A stretch of 64,000 nucleotides of DNA from CALITV01 sp964415795 (lineage in GTDB: Bacteria > UBP6 > UBA1177 > JAKLFG01). The notes beneath the pieces were generated by a model, which worked only from the letters and a program-made list of their open reading frames with translations, was not told the DNA's origin and did not search any database. How positions within the stretch are numbered: the stretch's first letter is position 1; each line of letters opens with the position of its first letter. Position numbers and translations under genes: made by a program. Shown here in pieces: positions 1 to 8,682 of the stretch. The DNA lies in contig CAYQBN010000011.1 in NCBI GenBank assembly GCA_964415795.1, forward strand, positions 46,190-110,189, read 5' to 3'.

Positions 1-2
1 TT

Positions 3-719
3 CTTGAATCGTTCTCTCTCGCGGTCTCCGACAGTAAGACCGGTGCCTTCGCCGGCGGACTCATGTACGATCGGCACGGTCGGCTCGATACCGTCAAGAC
101 GAACACCGCGTTCCGGATCGGCGAGAACTTCTTTCTCGGTTTCAACCTGAAGTTCCTTTCGGGGCCCTACTTCCCCCTCCAACGCAAGGTGCAGGCGTTC
201 ACCACCGAGGTCGGCTTCGCGGCACAGGTAAAGAACATTCTCTATTTCGGAGCAACATTTTCCGACTTCGTTCCGCTGGGCGAGAATCTACCGATGCGCA
301 TTGCTGGACAGTTCGCGTGGGACATCTACAAGCGGATGTTCATCTTCCACTTCTCCGGAGGGTACCACATAGACCATAGTGAGGAGAAGGTGCCCGACCG
401 CCGCCCGTTCGTCACTTACGCCGACTTCTCGACCGGCCTTGAATTCCGCTATTCGTGGTTCTCGGCGCAGATAGGAGCAAACACCAGTTCTTTCGCCCGC
501 GATTTCACCTTCGACGATCTCCTCAAGACGGCGGGGGTCGGTTTTTACAAGGAGCGAACAGTCAAGGTGAAGAAATTGGTACAGGACGCCGATGGAAAGC
601 CGACCGAAAAAGAAACCGAGGAAGAGAAGGAGGAAGACGGCGGCGGCGTCTATGCCGCGGTGTTCTTTACCCGCACCTTCATCTCCTTCGGCGTGACCTT
701 TATCTGGGAACCGAAGTAG
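3..719 (+). CDS. C-terminal part of a predicted outer-membrane beta-barrel protein (5' end outside window)
   Basis: The reading frame is open from base 3, so the ATG at 63 is internal and the gene starts upstream of the window. The visible 238 residues alternate polar and aromatic/hydrophobic positions in short strands (GENFFLGFNLKFLSG, KRMFIFHFSGGYHID, RTFISFGVTFIWEPK) with Gly-rich turns, as in outer-membrane beta-barrels, and the last strand ends near the C-terminus. A highly charged loop of mostly Lys and Glu lies about 30 residues before the end. No enzyme motif is visible. It converges on the next gene with only 10 bases between stops. The barrel fold is inferred from residue pattern; family and substrate are unknown. 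Confidence 0.55.
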   Translation, partial: LESFSLAVSDSKTGAFAGGLMYDRHGRLDTVKTNTAFRIGENFFLGFNLKFLSGPYFPLQRKVQAFTTEVGFAAQVKNILYFGATFSDFVPLGENLPMRIAGQFAWDIYKRMFIFHFSGGYHIDHSEEKVPDRRPFVTYADFSTGLEFRYSWFSAQIGANTSSFARDFTFDDLLKTAGVGFYKERTVKVKKLVQDADGKPTEKETEEEKEEDGGGVYAAVFFTRTFISFGVTFIWEPK

Positions 720-729
720 CGGATCTCAT

Positions 730-1488
730 TTATCCCGCACGGCCGTAGCGATCTTCCAGACGAACGATGTCGTCTTCACCAAGATAGTCGCCGCTCTGCA
801 CTTCGATGAAGTGAAGCCCTTCCGGTCCACCTTCCGCCCGGTGCTTCACCCCCTGCTCAATGATGAACACCTTCCCCGGGAGCGCCTCGAGCACCTCGTC
901 GCCCACGGTGATGGCACCGCTTCCTTCGACGACGGTCCATACCTCGCGGCGACGGGTATGATACTGGAGCGAGAGTTTCTCGCCCGGTGCGACGAAGATA
1001 TGCTTTACCTTATGGGTACCGGTAAGACGGAGCGATTCCCAGTATCCCCACGGTCGCTTGTCACGGGATCGGTTGTTCTCGAAAAATAACCGGTAGCGCC
1101 GAGCCAGCCGTTCGGGATCATCACACTCTTCAGGGGCAACCACCGCAATACCCGGCTCCCCGTCACGCGGCCAGAACGATTGGAGAAGCGGATCTTCTCC
1201 TCCTACCGTTACGAGAAGAAGCGCAGGGAACAACGGACGCCAAAAGAGGGGAACCGCGCTCCACGAATGAACGATATCGACCTCGGCGAACCGTGAGCGA
1301 TTCTTCTCGAGCGCTGTCAGTACGGCCCCCACGCTGTCGCCATCGAGCACAAGCGATCCGAGATCGAGCACTTCTGCCGAAAAAGAGGGCACTCGGTTCA
1401 ATGCCGAGATGAGCATCGCGATCTTCTTTTCCGCACCGGTAACAGCAAAACGCTCTCCCCGTGTTGGGGTAACCAAAAGGACTCGCAT
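730..1488 (-). CDS. Fusion protein: glycosyltransferase-like N-terminal segment and mannose-6-phosphate isomerase type II cupin
   Basis: The protein has 252 residues. The C-terminal about 110 residues match the cupin domain that ends bifunctional mannose-1-phosphate guanylyltransferase/mannose-6-phosphate isomerase: RPWGYWESL, PGEKLSLQYHTRRREVW, GSGAITVGDE, FIIEQGVKHR, FIEVQSGDYLGEDDIVR, and a final RYGR. The metal-binding His and Glu in QYHTRRREVW and the later His are present. The N-terminal half (MRVLLVTP, then VDIVHSW) looks like the first half of a GT-B fold glycosyltransferase without its donor-binding half. ATG 1488 was chosen over an upstream start because GGAGG sits six bases before it and a promoter lies behind it. 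Mannose phosphate isomerisation or sugar binding is likely; the exact substrate is inference. Confidence 0.65.
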   Translation of the reverse strand: MRVLLVTPTRGERFAVTGAEKKIAMLISALNRVPSFSAEVLDLGSLVLDGDSVGAVLTALEKNRSRFAEVDIVHSWSAVPLFWRPLFPALLLVTVGGEDPLLQSFWPRDGEPGIAVVAPEECDDPERLARRYRLFFENNRSRDKRPWGYWESLRLTGTHKVKHIFVAPGEKLSLQYHTRRREVWTVVEGSGAITVGDEVLEALPGKVFIIEQGVKHRAEGGPEGLHFIEVQSGDYLGEDDIVRLEDRYGRAG

Positions 1489-1513
1489 GGCATCCTCCAT
1501 TTCCTTTTGTGCT

Positions 1514-1542
1514 ATCCTAACGGGTAACTTCCTGCGCGTCAA
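1514..1542 (-). promoter_or_regulatory. Predicted sigma-70 promoter of the cupin fusion gene
   Basis: On the minus strand TTGACG (1542-1537) and TAGGAT (1519-1514) are separated by 17 bases, about 25 bases upstream of the start codon at 1488. It lies back to back with the gpsA promoter. Confidence 0.6.
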
Positions 1543-1565
1543 CAGCAATAATCCCCATAATTTTA

Positions 1566-1593
1566 TTGCAAAAAGCGGCGTCCGTGGTTAGAT
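1566..1593 (+). promoter_or_regulatory. Predicted sigma-70 promoter of the gpsA operon
   Basis: TTGCAA (1566-1571) and TTAGAT (1588-1593) with a 16-base spacer lie 55 bases upstream of the gpsA ATG. The arrangement is divergent with the cupin fusion promoter. Confidence 0.5.
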
Positions 1594-1648
1594 GATGTGT
1601 CGCCCGGCGCCACGGCGTAGGCAGACAACATGATAGGAGGTATCGCTC

Positions 1649-2671
1649 ATGTCCTCATGGTCGCATGCTGCCATCATCGGCGGTGGTGGGTGGGGAACAG
1701 CCGTTGCTTCGATGGTCGCCGAAAAGAACGGAGAAACCATCATCTGGTGCCGTGAACCGGAAGTCGCCGACGCGATAAATCAACGCCACGAGAACGCCGT
1801 TTTTCTCCCCGGCATCGCGCTCGATCGAAGGCTCATCGCGACTACCAATCTTCGCAAGACAGTGGCTGAAAGCAAGACGATCATCCTTGCGACACCGGCA
1901 CAACACCTAAGGAACACTCTTTCCACTGCACTACCCGCCATCGCCCCTGATGCCCGCCTTATCATCGCGGCAAAGGGGATAGAAAAAGAATCCCTCAAGC
2001 TCATGCACGAAGTGGTCGAAGAGATCATCCCGAACTCCTCGGAACGCATCTTCGTTCTCTCCGGTCCTACCTTCGCGCGCGAGATCGGCATGAAGATGCC
2101 TTCCGCGGCGGTTATCGCCGGAAAAAGCGAAGAAGAGTTGCATTTCCTTCAAGAATTCTTCTCGCTCCCCTACTTCCGCGTCTATCGTTCCAGCGATGTC
2201 ATTGGTGTCGAGGTAGGCGGAGCGATAAAGAACGTTATCGCCATCGGCGTCGGCATCGTCGAGGGTATGCGACTCGGGCGGAACAGTCAGGCGGCGCTCA
2301 TGACACGAGCCATCGCCGAAATGACCCGTTTTGCGGTGAAACTGGGGGCCAACCCCTTCACCGTTTCGGGACTCTCGGGGCTCGGAGACCTTATTCTCAC
2401 CTGTACCGGAGATCTTTCCCGTAACCGGCAGGTCGGCATTCGGCTTGGACGGGGCGAGAAGATAACGGAGATCATGCGTGACATGAAAACGGTCGCCGAA
2501 GGCGTCCACACGGCTGTCGCGGCGTATCAACTCGCCCGCAAACATGAGGTGACGATGCCGATCGTAGAGACGGTGTACCGCATCCTTTACGAGGATCTCA
2601 ATCTTCGAGATGCGATCGGCCTTCTCATGACACGCAGTCTGAAAGAGGAGATATACGGCTATGGTTCTTGA
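1649..2671 (+). CDS. gpsA: Glycerol-3-phosphate dehydrogenase [NAD(P)+]
   Basis: This cytosolic enzyme reduces dihydroxyacetone phosphate to sn-glycerol 3-phosphate, the backbone of phospholipids. The 340-residue length is typical. The N-terminal Rossmann motif AIIGGGGWGTA (residues about 8-18), the ATPAQHLR segment, the family signature around LSGPTFAREI (about 140) and the GGAIKNVIAIGVGI helix with the catalytic Lys (about 195) are all present, as is the C-terminal TVAEGVHTA segment. AGGAGG precedes the ATG. It heads an operon whose next gene, dapB, overlaps it by 11 bases; pgsA at 24220 uses the same lipid precursor. Confidence 0.97.
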   Translation: MSSWSHAAIIGGGGWGTAVASMVAEKNGETIIWCREPEVADAINQRHENAVFLPGIALDRRLIATTNLRKTVAESKTIILATPAQHLRNTLSTALPAIAPDARLIIAAKGIEKESLKLMHEVVEEIIPNSSERIFVLSGPTFAREIGMKMPSAAVIAGKSEEELHFLQEFFSLPYFRVYRSSDVIGVEVGGAIKNVIAIGVGIVEGMRLGRNSQAALMTRAIAEMTRFAVKLGANPFTVSGLSGLGDLILTCTGDLSRNRQVGIRLGRGEKITEIMRDMKTVAEGVHTAVAAYQLARKHEVTMPIVETVYRILYEDLNLRDAIGLLMTRSLKEEIYGYGS

Positions 2672-3422
2672 CACCTCACCTCGTATCGCCCTTGTCGGTG
2701 CCTGTGGCCGCATGGGCCGAGCTCTCACCGTACGGCTCCTCGACGCCCACTTTTCCCTTCTCCCGATAGAAGCTCCCTCCCATCCCACACAGGGAAAGGA
2801 CTACGGGATCGCCTGCGGCATGGCGCCAGCCGGCGTATTGGTGACGACGCTCACCGATCCGGCGATCACTTCCTGTGCCGCCGTGGTCGACTTCGGATCT
2901 CCGGAAAGTTTTCGACAGGCGCTTGAGCGGGCGCAGGAAGCTGGGATACCGTTCCTCTCCGGCACCACGGGACTTACCGATGACGATAGAGGTCTCCTCG
3001 CATCGGCGGCGAAAAGGGTACCGGTCTTCTACAGCGCCAACATGAGCATAGGGGTCGCGATCATCACCGAGATCCTGCCGCGACTTGCAGAGTTGACACG
3101 CTCGATGGATGTGGCTCTTACCGAGATGCATCACCGCCATAAAAAGGACGCCCCTTCGGGAACAGCACTCAAACTGAGCGAGGTCATCGCCGCCGCACGC
3201 GGGGTGAACGATGTCGCCATTACCTCTGTGCGCAAGGGAGATGTGGTCGGTGAACATACCATCACCTTTTTCGGCGACGCCGAACGGATAGAATTGACCC
3301 ACCGTGCCCATAGTCGTGACCTCTTCGCCGCCGGCGCTATGCGTGCCCTCGGTTGGCTTATCGAAAAAAGGAGGCCGGGACTCTACACCATGAACGATCT
3401 ATTGCGAGAAACCCTTCGATGA
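2661..3422 (+). CDS. dapB: 4-hydroxy-tetrahydrodipicolinate reductase
   Basis: DapB reduces hydroxy-tetrahydrodipicolinate with NAD(P)H in the lysine/diaminopimelate pathway, feeding peptidoglycan. The N-terminal nucleotide-binding motif VGACGRMGRA (about residues 12-21), the DFGSPESF segment, SGTTGL, the SANMSIGV strand and the signature EMHHRHKKDAPSGTA with the catalytic His pair and Lys (about 150-165) are all intact. At 253 residues it is slightly shorter than the Escherichia coli enzyme. Translation is probably coupled to gpsA through an 11-base overlap, and the next gene starts in an ATGA overlap with the dapB stop. Confidence 0.96.
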   Translation: MVLDTSPRIALVGACGRMGRALTVRLLDAHFSLLPIEAPSHPTQGKDYGIACGMAPAGVLVTTLTDPAITSCAAVVDFGSPESFRQALERAQEAGIPFLSGTTGLTDDDRGLLASAAKRVPVFYSANMSIGVAIITEILPRLAELTRSMDVALTEMHHRHKKDAPSGTALKLSEVIAAARGVNDVAITSVRKGDVVGEHTITFFGDAERIELTHRAHSRDLFAAGAMRALGWLIEKRRPGLYTMNDLLRETLR

Positions 3423-4282
3423 CGGCGAGAAGACCGGGGAAAAGACTCACCCGTACTGCTTACGCCGAACTTGAACGGGCCTTTGCCGCCATTGAAGAAA
3501 ACACCTTCGCATCGCGCCTTGCCCGCCTTTCTTTCGAGCACCACGACCAGTCACACGGGACCATCTCGAAACAGGTGCTCCACCTGACGGAACGGATGCT
3601 TGAGCCGGCGCTCGAGGGGGCGCTCGCGATCGCGATAAGAACACTGGGGAAAGAGGAAAGCAAGGGACGAACCGAGGGAACGGTCGCCCGCCATTTTCAC
3701 AAGATCGCGGCTTCTCTCTCGGGAGCCGCAGGCGGCGCCACCGGGATCCCGGGGCTCATCGCCGAACTGCCGCTGACAACGATTCTCATGCTTCGACGGA
3801 TCGCCGACATCGCGCGGCGGAACGGAGAGGATCTCTCCACCCCCGAGGCACGCCTCGCCTGTCTGGAGGTGTTCGCTCTGTCCGGGCTTGGCGCGGCATC
3901 GGAAACGGCGGGAACGACCTACTACGCCGTGCGCATTGCGTTTCACGGCACCGTCGCTCATGCGGGACGGGTGATAACCGGAAAAGGGTTCTCTCTCGGC
4001 AACCGGGTGATGTCGGCAGTCGCTTCCCGTGTCGCGACACACTTCGGAGGAACCGTGGCACGATTGGCCGCCACCCGCGTCCTTCCCCTTGCCGGAGCGG
4101 CAGGAGGAGCGCTTCTCAACGCGCTGTTCATGGATCACTATCAGGAACTCGCCGAGGCACACTTCACCATTCGACGGCTCGAGCGGACCTACGGTCACGA
4201 GGCAGTTCACCGCGCATACGAGCAGATGCGCAGGAAACGACGGACACAACAAAAACGGAAAACGAAAAGAACATCTAAGTAG
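3419..4282 (+). CDS. EcsC family protein
   Basis: The protein has 287 residues. The central region carries the EcsC family pattern: SGAAGGATGIPGL followed by AELPLTTILMLRRIADIAR, then LEVFALSGL, and near the end AGGALLNALFMDHYQELAEAHFTIRRLER. Gly/Ala-rich hydrophobic helices suggest peripheral or shallow membrane association; the tail is Lys/Arg-rich. The biochemical role of EcsC proteins is not established, although the namesake lies beside a Bacillus ABC transporter. ATG 3419 was chosen because it overlaps the dapB stop as ATGA; an upstream start at 3353 would overlap dapB by 70 bases. The speE start follows after 15 bases. Confidence 0.8.
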   Translation: MTARRPGKRLTRTAYAELERAFAAIEENTFASRLARLSFEHHDQSHGTISKQVLHLTERMLEPALEGALAIAIRTLGKEESKGRTEGTVARHFHKIAASLSGAAGGATGIPGLIAELPLTTILMLRRIADIARRNGEDLSTPEARLACLEVFALSGLGAASETAGTTYYAVRIAFHGTVAHAGRVITGKGFSLGNRVMSAVASRVATHFGGTVARLAATRVLPLAGAAGGALLNALFMDHYQELAEAHFTIRRLERTYGHEAVHRAYEQMRRKRRTQQKRKTKRTSK

Positions 4283-4297
4283 GAGAAGAGGAATCCC

Positions 4298-5131
4298 ATG
4301 TGGTTCTATGAACGCTATGACGACAAAGCAGCCCTCGGGCTTAAGGTAAAACGGAAACTCCATGAAGAACAAAGCGCTTTTCAAAAGATCGAGATCTACG
4401 AAACCGAGGCCTTCGGCAACCTCCTTGTCCTCGACGGTCTTGTCATGCTTTCAGAGCGTGATGAGTTTGTCTATCACGAAATGATCACCCATGTGCCGCT
4501 CTGCACTCATCCTCGCCCGGAACGCGTACTCGTCGTCGGTGGGGGCGACGGCGGCGCGATCCGTGAGATCCTGCGCCACGACACCGTAAAAGAGGCGGTT
4601 CTCTGCGAGATAGACGAACGGGTGACCCGCATCTGCGAAACCTATTTCCCGGGAACCACCGCTGGCCTCAGGGACCCGCGCGTTCGCTGTCATTTCGAGG
4701 ATGGCTTCGCCTTCATGGAGAGACACGAGAACTCCTTCGATGTCATCATCACCGATTCCTCCGATCCGGTTGGACCGGGCGTAGCGCTTTTCAAAGAAGA
4801 TTACTACCGTCTCGTCAAAAAGGCGCTCCGCCCCGGCGGCATCATGGTCTCTCAAAGCGAGAGCCCGTGGTACTACGAGGAGACGATCCGCTCGATGACC
4901 ACCGCGATGTCGGCGGTGTTCTCCCATGTGCAAACCTACATCGCGATGATCCCTCTTTATCCTTCGGGCTTCTGGACCATCACCGCCGCTTCTGACACCT
5001 GCCGCATCGAACAGTTCGATGAAGAACGAAGCCGCCGTATCGCCGCACGGTGTCGTTACTATAATCCTAGTCTCCATCGTGGCGCACTCGCGCTTCCCAC
5101 CTTCCTCCGCGAAATGGTAAGCAACAAATGA
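4298..5131 (+). CDS. speE: Spermidine synthase (polyamine aminopropyltransferase)
   Basis: SpeE transfers the aminopropyl group of decarboxylated S-adenosylmethionine to putrescine. The 277-residue protein has the N-terminal beta domain (WFYERYDDKAALGLKVKR, QKIEIYET, LVLDGLVMLSERDEFVYHEM), the nucleotide-binding GGGDGGAIREILRH (about residues 83-96), the acidic CEIDERV that binds the donor ribose, and DSSDPVGP with the catalytic Asp (about 152-159), followed by KEDYYRLVKKALRPGG. AGGAG and GAGG elements precede the ATG. No speD or speA is visible in the window, so decarboxylated SAM and putrescine must come from elsewhere. Confidence 0.95.
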   Translation: MWFYERYDDKAALGLKVKRKLHEEQSAFQKIEIYETEAFGNLLVLDGLVMLSERDEFVYHEMITHVPLCTHPRPERVLVVGGGDGGAIREILRHDTVKEAVLCEIDERVTRICETYFPGTTAGLRDPRVRCHFEDGFAFMERHENSFDVIITDSSDPVGPGVALFKEDYYRLVKKALRPGGIMVSQSESPWYYEETIRSMTTAMSAVFSHVQTYIAMIPLYPSGFWTITAASDTCRIEQFDEERSRRIAARCRYYNPSLHRGALALPTFLREMVSNK

Positions 5132-5147
5132 TCTCTCGACGCCCGAT

Positions 5148-6557
5148 ATGAGTACGCTTCATCGGCGCGTGCATCTCCCTCTTATCATTGCAGCCCTTCT
5201 CATTACCCTCATCTCGTATCTCCACTTCGCCGCCACCGGAAATCTTGCGCTCGATGCCGCGTTCCCTCCGCGCCCGTTCGCGGAAGGACTCGGCATCCTC
5301 TTCGCAGTAGCAGTTGCGCTCTCCCTATATGGGTACCGGAACGCCGTGTCACCGGGAGAAGAAGGGAGGCTTTCTCTCGAACAAACGGTGCGTCTCGCAA
5401 AATTGCTCGGCGTCATCTCCTTTTTCTCGCTCCCGATCCTCTCGAACGACATGTTCATCTATCTTTCGTGTGGGGAAGCGCCGCTTCGCGGGATAAATCC
5501 CTACCTCGACGAAGCCTTTCTGCAAGAAACGACCTATCATCCTTTCATCCCAGCCATCTGGGCTGATGGCCCCTACTGCAAGTACGGCCCAGCCGCCATC
5601 TCTCTCGCCCAATTCGCCGCGTTCATCGGTGGAAAAACACCGATCGCCGGCATCTTCGCGTGGAAAGTGCTTTCCCTCGCCGCCTTCTTACTTTTCTGCG
5701 ATGCTGCAGCGCTGCTCCTGCGCCGATTCGGCACCGAGCACGGCGCCGCGGCCCCCTTCATCCTCCTCTGCCCCATTCTCTGGGTCCAAGGACCGGGACA
5801 GGGCCATAACGATCTCTTTGCCGCCCTTTTTCTCACCGCGGCGTTACTTGCGCTCGCATACCACCGTTTCCTCTTTGCGCTCCTGCTTCTTGCCCTCGCC
5901 CTGCAAGTGAAGTTCTACATCCTTCCGCTCATCGCCCTCTTTCTCATCGTCTGGTGGCGCAGTGTTCCCCACACCCGAAAGGAAGCGGTGCTCTTCGCCA
6001 CGGCGATGCTCGGCGCCGCCGCACTGACCGCTCTGCTTCACTACCCCTATTGGAGGGGATGGGATACCCTCAAAGCCATATATGGCCCGCTCTTTTGGGA
6101 AGAACCTATGAACAACGCCGCTTATCTTATTCCCTACGGCATCGTCGCGATCGTACCGTCCGCAGAGTCGGTGCGGCCGCTTTTGGAGAACATGATTCGC
6201 GCCGTGCTCATCGCGCTGGTCGGCTTCGCATCTCTGTGGCAGGCATACCGTCTCCTCTACCGCGGTGATCGCGCCTATCTCGTCTTTCTTCGCATCATGA
6301 CCCTCGTCATCTGCTTCACCGCGCTTCGTTTCCATGCATGGTACCTCATCGCAATCCTCCCGCTCTTCGCCGAAGGCGTCCCCGCAACATGGCTTCGGTG
6401 GGGACTGGTCGTGTTCCCGCTCACCCTCTTCTTCGATATCCACAACTTCCTTCCGCGCGACGCCGTAACGCTCGTCCTTTTGCTTCCCGCCGCGGTCGTA
6501 TTTGTCAATCTTCTGTTCTTTTCTCGCCTTCGCGAGCGGCTTACGCACTCGGCATGA
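5148..6557 (+). CDS. GT-C type polyprenol-phosphate-mannose-dependent glycosyltransferase-like membrane protein
   Basis: The 469-residue protein is built from about a dozen hydrophobic segments. After the second or third segment it carries a short loop LSNDMFIYLSCGEAPLRGINPY, then a later CKYGPAAISL. This SxDxxxY...GxNPY...YGP layout is characteristic of the MptA/MptB group of polyprenol-phosphate-mannose-dependent alpha-1,6-mannosyltransferases and related GT-C enzymes, in which the loop Asp is catalytic. It would act at the inner membrane, glycosylating a lipid or glycan on the outer face. The start follows speE by 16 bases without a strong ribosome-binding site, and the next gene begins in the stop codon. 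The donor sugar is inference. Confidence 0.7.
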   Translation: MSTLHRRVHLPLIIAALLITLISYLHFAATGNLALDAAFPPRPFAEGLGILFAVAVALSLYGYRNAVSPGEEGRLSLEQTVRLAKLLGVISFFSLPILSNDMFIYLSCGEAPLRGINPYLDEAFLQETTYHPFIPAIWADGPYCKYGPAAISLAQFAAFIGGKTPIAGIFAWKVLSLAAFLLFCDAAALLLRRFGTEHGAAAPFILLCPILWVQGPGQGHNDLFAALFLTAALLALAYHRFLFALLLLALALQVKFYILPLIALFLIVWWRSVPHTRKEAVLFATAMLGAAALTALLHYPYWRGWDTLKAIYGPLFWEEPMNNAAYLIPYGIVAIVPSAESVRPLLENMIRAVLIALVGFASLWQAYRLLYRGDRAYLVFLRIMTLVICFTALRFHAWYLIAILPLFAEGVPATWLRWGLVVFPLTLFFDIHNFLPRDAVTLVLLLPAAVVFVNLLFFSRLRERLTHSA

Positions 6558-8605
6558 GAACAGTTCTCCTTTTACTCATCGGATCCGGAGCCCTTACCGT
6601 ATTCCTCTTTTCCCCCTTCTTCCGCTCCACGCGTCTTGATGAACGATTCTCGTACCCCTTCGACATACGCGGACAGGGAAAAGCCTTCATCGATCGCCTT
6701 CTTGCCGGGTCACCACCTGAGGCGTTGGCACCACCGCAAGAACGATCGGAATGGGAAGAGTCGCGCCGCTTCTACCTCCGCGAGGTTGCACACGCTCTCG
6801 GCATTGACCTCTTTCCCGAACAGGAATCACTCGAGCGTCGTGGAACCGTATCCAACCATACACGATACCGGGTAACCTCCCTTTCTCTCGAGACGCTTCC
6901 GGGCATTCGAGTTGCCGCCGCCCTCTACATACCGACACACGGCTCTCCTCCCTACCCGGCTATCCTTCTCTCTCCAGAAGACGAAGAGATTGACTCCACA
7001 TCGGTTCGAATCATCGCAGCAACTCTTGCTTCCACCGGCGTCGCGGTCATGACCCTCGATATGATCGACCGGAACGGCGGGTTGACAAAGAGAAGCCACC
7101 CCGAGACGCTCTTTCTTACCGGTTTCTCCCCTCTTGCGGCACTCGTGGTAGAACAACGCGGCGCCGTCTCCTTTCTCAAAAAGCAACCGGAGATCGCATC
7201 ATCGCGCATTTTCCTTGTCGGGACAGGCTCCTTCGCCGATGCCGCCGTGTATACGGCTGCGCTCGACGACACGATCGCCGGTGTCGCCGCACTCTCCGCG
7301 ACGACATCTTTTCAATCGCTCGCCGCGCATGGTGAACCAACAGATATTCCGGTGCTCCCTTACCGGAGTTTTGCGCTCCATCATCTCTTTGCGCTCATCG
7401 CCCCGCGCCCGTTTTTGTTAACTCCCTCGCCAGCATCGTCGAAATATGCGGCACCGCACCGAGAAACGATGAGACGCACCGAAGAGTTCTATCGCTTCCT
7501 CGGCGGATCCGGTGCCTTTGTCACGAAAGAGCCTTGCGAAGGGAAGATCCTTTCAACCCCCTGCCGTCGAAGGCTTTATGGTCTTCTCACGGAACATTTT
7601 TTCTTTCCTCCCGTCGAAGAAGAGGAAGAAGAGGACATTCCCTCTTCTGACGAGGTAACCGATGATCCTCGGCATCTCGAGAGCATCTCGCTCGAAGAAT
7701 TAGCGCGCCGAGAAGCGCTCATTTTTCGCGACATGACGCGATCCCGACGCGACGAAATAGGTCCAGCGCTCTATGGCCAAGAGATCGCCGAGGTCATCCG
7801 CGACTTTGCCGGCGCCGGTCTGTGGGGCACGCCACCGCCCCTCGATCCCCGCGTCCATCACACCGCGCATGAGGAGAACACGAGCATCGAATCCCTTAGC
7901 CTCGCATCCGATCCCGGCGTACGGATCCCCCTTCTTCTATCGACCCCTTCCCGAGCAGTGAATACCGTAATCGTGGTTTCAGGAAGCGCGTTTGCGCGGG
8001 AGATAGCCGCCGATCTTCTCACCGATGGTGTCATTGTTCTGGAAATGTCGCTCCGCCGCATGGAAGAAGGTACCCTTCTCGACCGCCTTCTTCGTCCCGT
8101 CGGAGGAAGGCGCGGCGCCATTGCCGCACTCGTCGCCGGAATACCGGCAGCGGCTCAACAGGCCACCGACATTCTCGCGGCGCTCGCTTACCTTCGCGAA
8201 CGCTTCGGGGACGATACTGTGGTCGGGCTCTACGCCGAGGGACCAGAAGCAACGCTTGCCGCGCTTCTTGCCGCACACCGTGACGACCGTTTCGGATGGA
8301 TCGTCCTTAACGGACTGCCCTCTTCGCTCATTCCCTCCGGAACGGCTGACGCCGCGCTCGCCCGCGAACTCGCGCTCCGGATCCCCGGCATACTTCGGCA
8401 CGGCGACATAACCGATCTCGTCGCAACGCTCGCGCCTCGCCGCACGCTTGTGACCGGCGTCATTGGTCCCCAGAACGAGGTAGAGAACGAAGCGTTGTTT
8501 TCAAGTCTTCTCTGGGAAAAAAGACATGTACTGATTCTCTCTCGTCCCAACGCGACGGTTATCGTCCGATTTCTCCGTACCCGTGGCACTACACCGGCCC
8601 CCTGA
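6554..8605 (+). CDS. Membrane-anchored protein with two degenerate alpha/beta-hydrolase domains
   Basis: ATG 6554 overlaps the previous stop as ATGA and begins with a hydrophobic segment (RTVLLLLIGSGALTVFLF), so the 683-residue protein is probably exported and N-terminally anchored. Residues about 110-330 and 430-680 each look like an alpha/beta-hydrolase of the acetyl-xylan-esterase/dienelactone-hydrolase type, joined by a Glu-rich linker. In copy 1 the nucleophile elbow reads GTGSFAD and in copy 2 GLYAEGPE, so neither keeps the expected GxSxG serine. The loops that normally carry the catalytic Asp (after LIAPRPFLL and LAPRRTLV) also lack it. It is therefore probably non-catalytic, binding or structural. 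It ends the gpsA operon. Confidence 0.6.
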   Translation: MRTVLLLLIGSGALTVFLFSPFFRSTRLDERFSYPFDIRGQGKAFIDRLLAGSPPEALAPPQERSEWEESRRFYLREVAHALGIDLFPEQESLERRGTVSNHTRYRVTSLSLETLPGIRVAAALYIPTHGSPPYPAILLSPEDEEIDSTSVRIIAATLASTGVAVMTLDMIDRNGGLTKRSHPETLFLTGFSPLAALVVEQRGAVSFLKKQPEIASSRIFLVGTGSFADAAVYTAALDDTIAGVAALSATTSFQSLAAHGEPTDIPVLPYRSFALHHLFALIAPRPFLLTPSPASSKYAAPHRETMRRTEEFYRFLGGSGAFVTKEPCEGKILSTPCRRRLYGLLTEHFFFPPVEEEEEEDIPSSDEVTDDPRHLESISLEELARREALIFRDMTRSRRDEIGPALYGQEIAEVIRDFAGAGLWGTPPPLDPRVHHTAHEENTSIESLSLASDPGVRIPLLLSTPSRAVNTVIVVSGSAFAREIAADLLTDGVIVLEMSLRRMEEGTLLDRLLRPVGGRRGAIAALVAGIPAAAQQATDILAALAYLRERFGDDTVVGLYAEGPEATLAALLAAHRDDRFGWIVLNGLPSSLIPSGTADAALARELALRIPGILRHGDITDLVATLAPRRTLVTGVIGPQNEVENEALFSSLLWEKRHVLILSRPNATVIVRFLRTRGTTPAP

Positions 8606-8623
8606 GAGAGCGCTTTCTTTCCT

Positions 8624-8652
8624 TTGCAATTTATTGCCCGCTGTGCTACACT
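8624..8652 (+). promoter_or_regulatory. Predicted sigma-70 promoter for the lipoprotein-prkA-lipoprotein unit
   Basis: TTGCAA (8624-8629) and TACACT (8647-8652) are separated by 17 bases. The start codon at 8683 follows 30 bases later with GAGGAGG in between. Confidence 0.65.
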
Positions 8653-8682
8653 AAACGCGTTCATGAAACTGAGGAGGTCGTG

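Noticed and set aside
1931..2788. A 285-codon minus-strand frame across gpsA and dapB
   Set aside because: It lies antisense to two unmistakable enzymes, has no ribosome-binding site or promoter, and its composition is that of reverse-complemented codons.
8600..8625. Terminator around the AGCGCT palindrome after the tandem hydrolase gene
   Set aside because: The dyad is short with no loop and relies on G-T pairs; the following T-rich stretch is interrupted.
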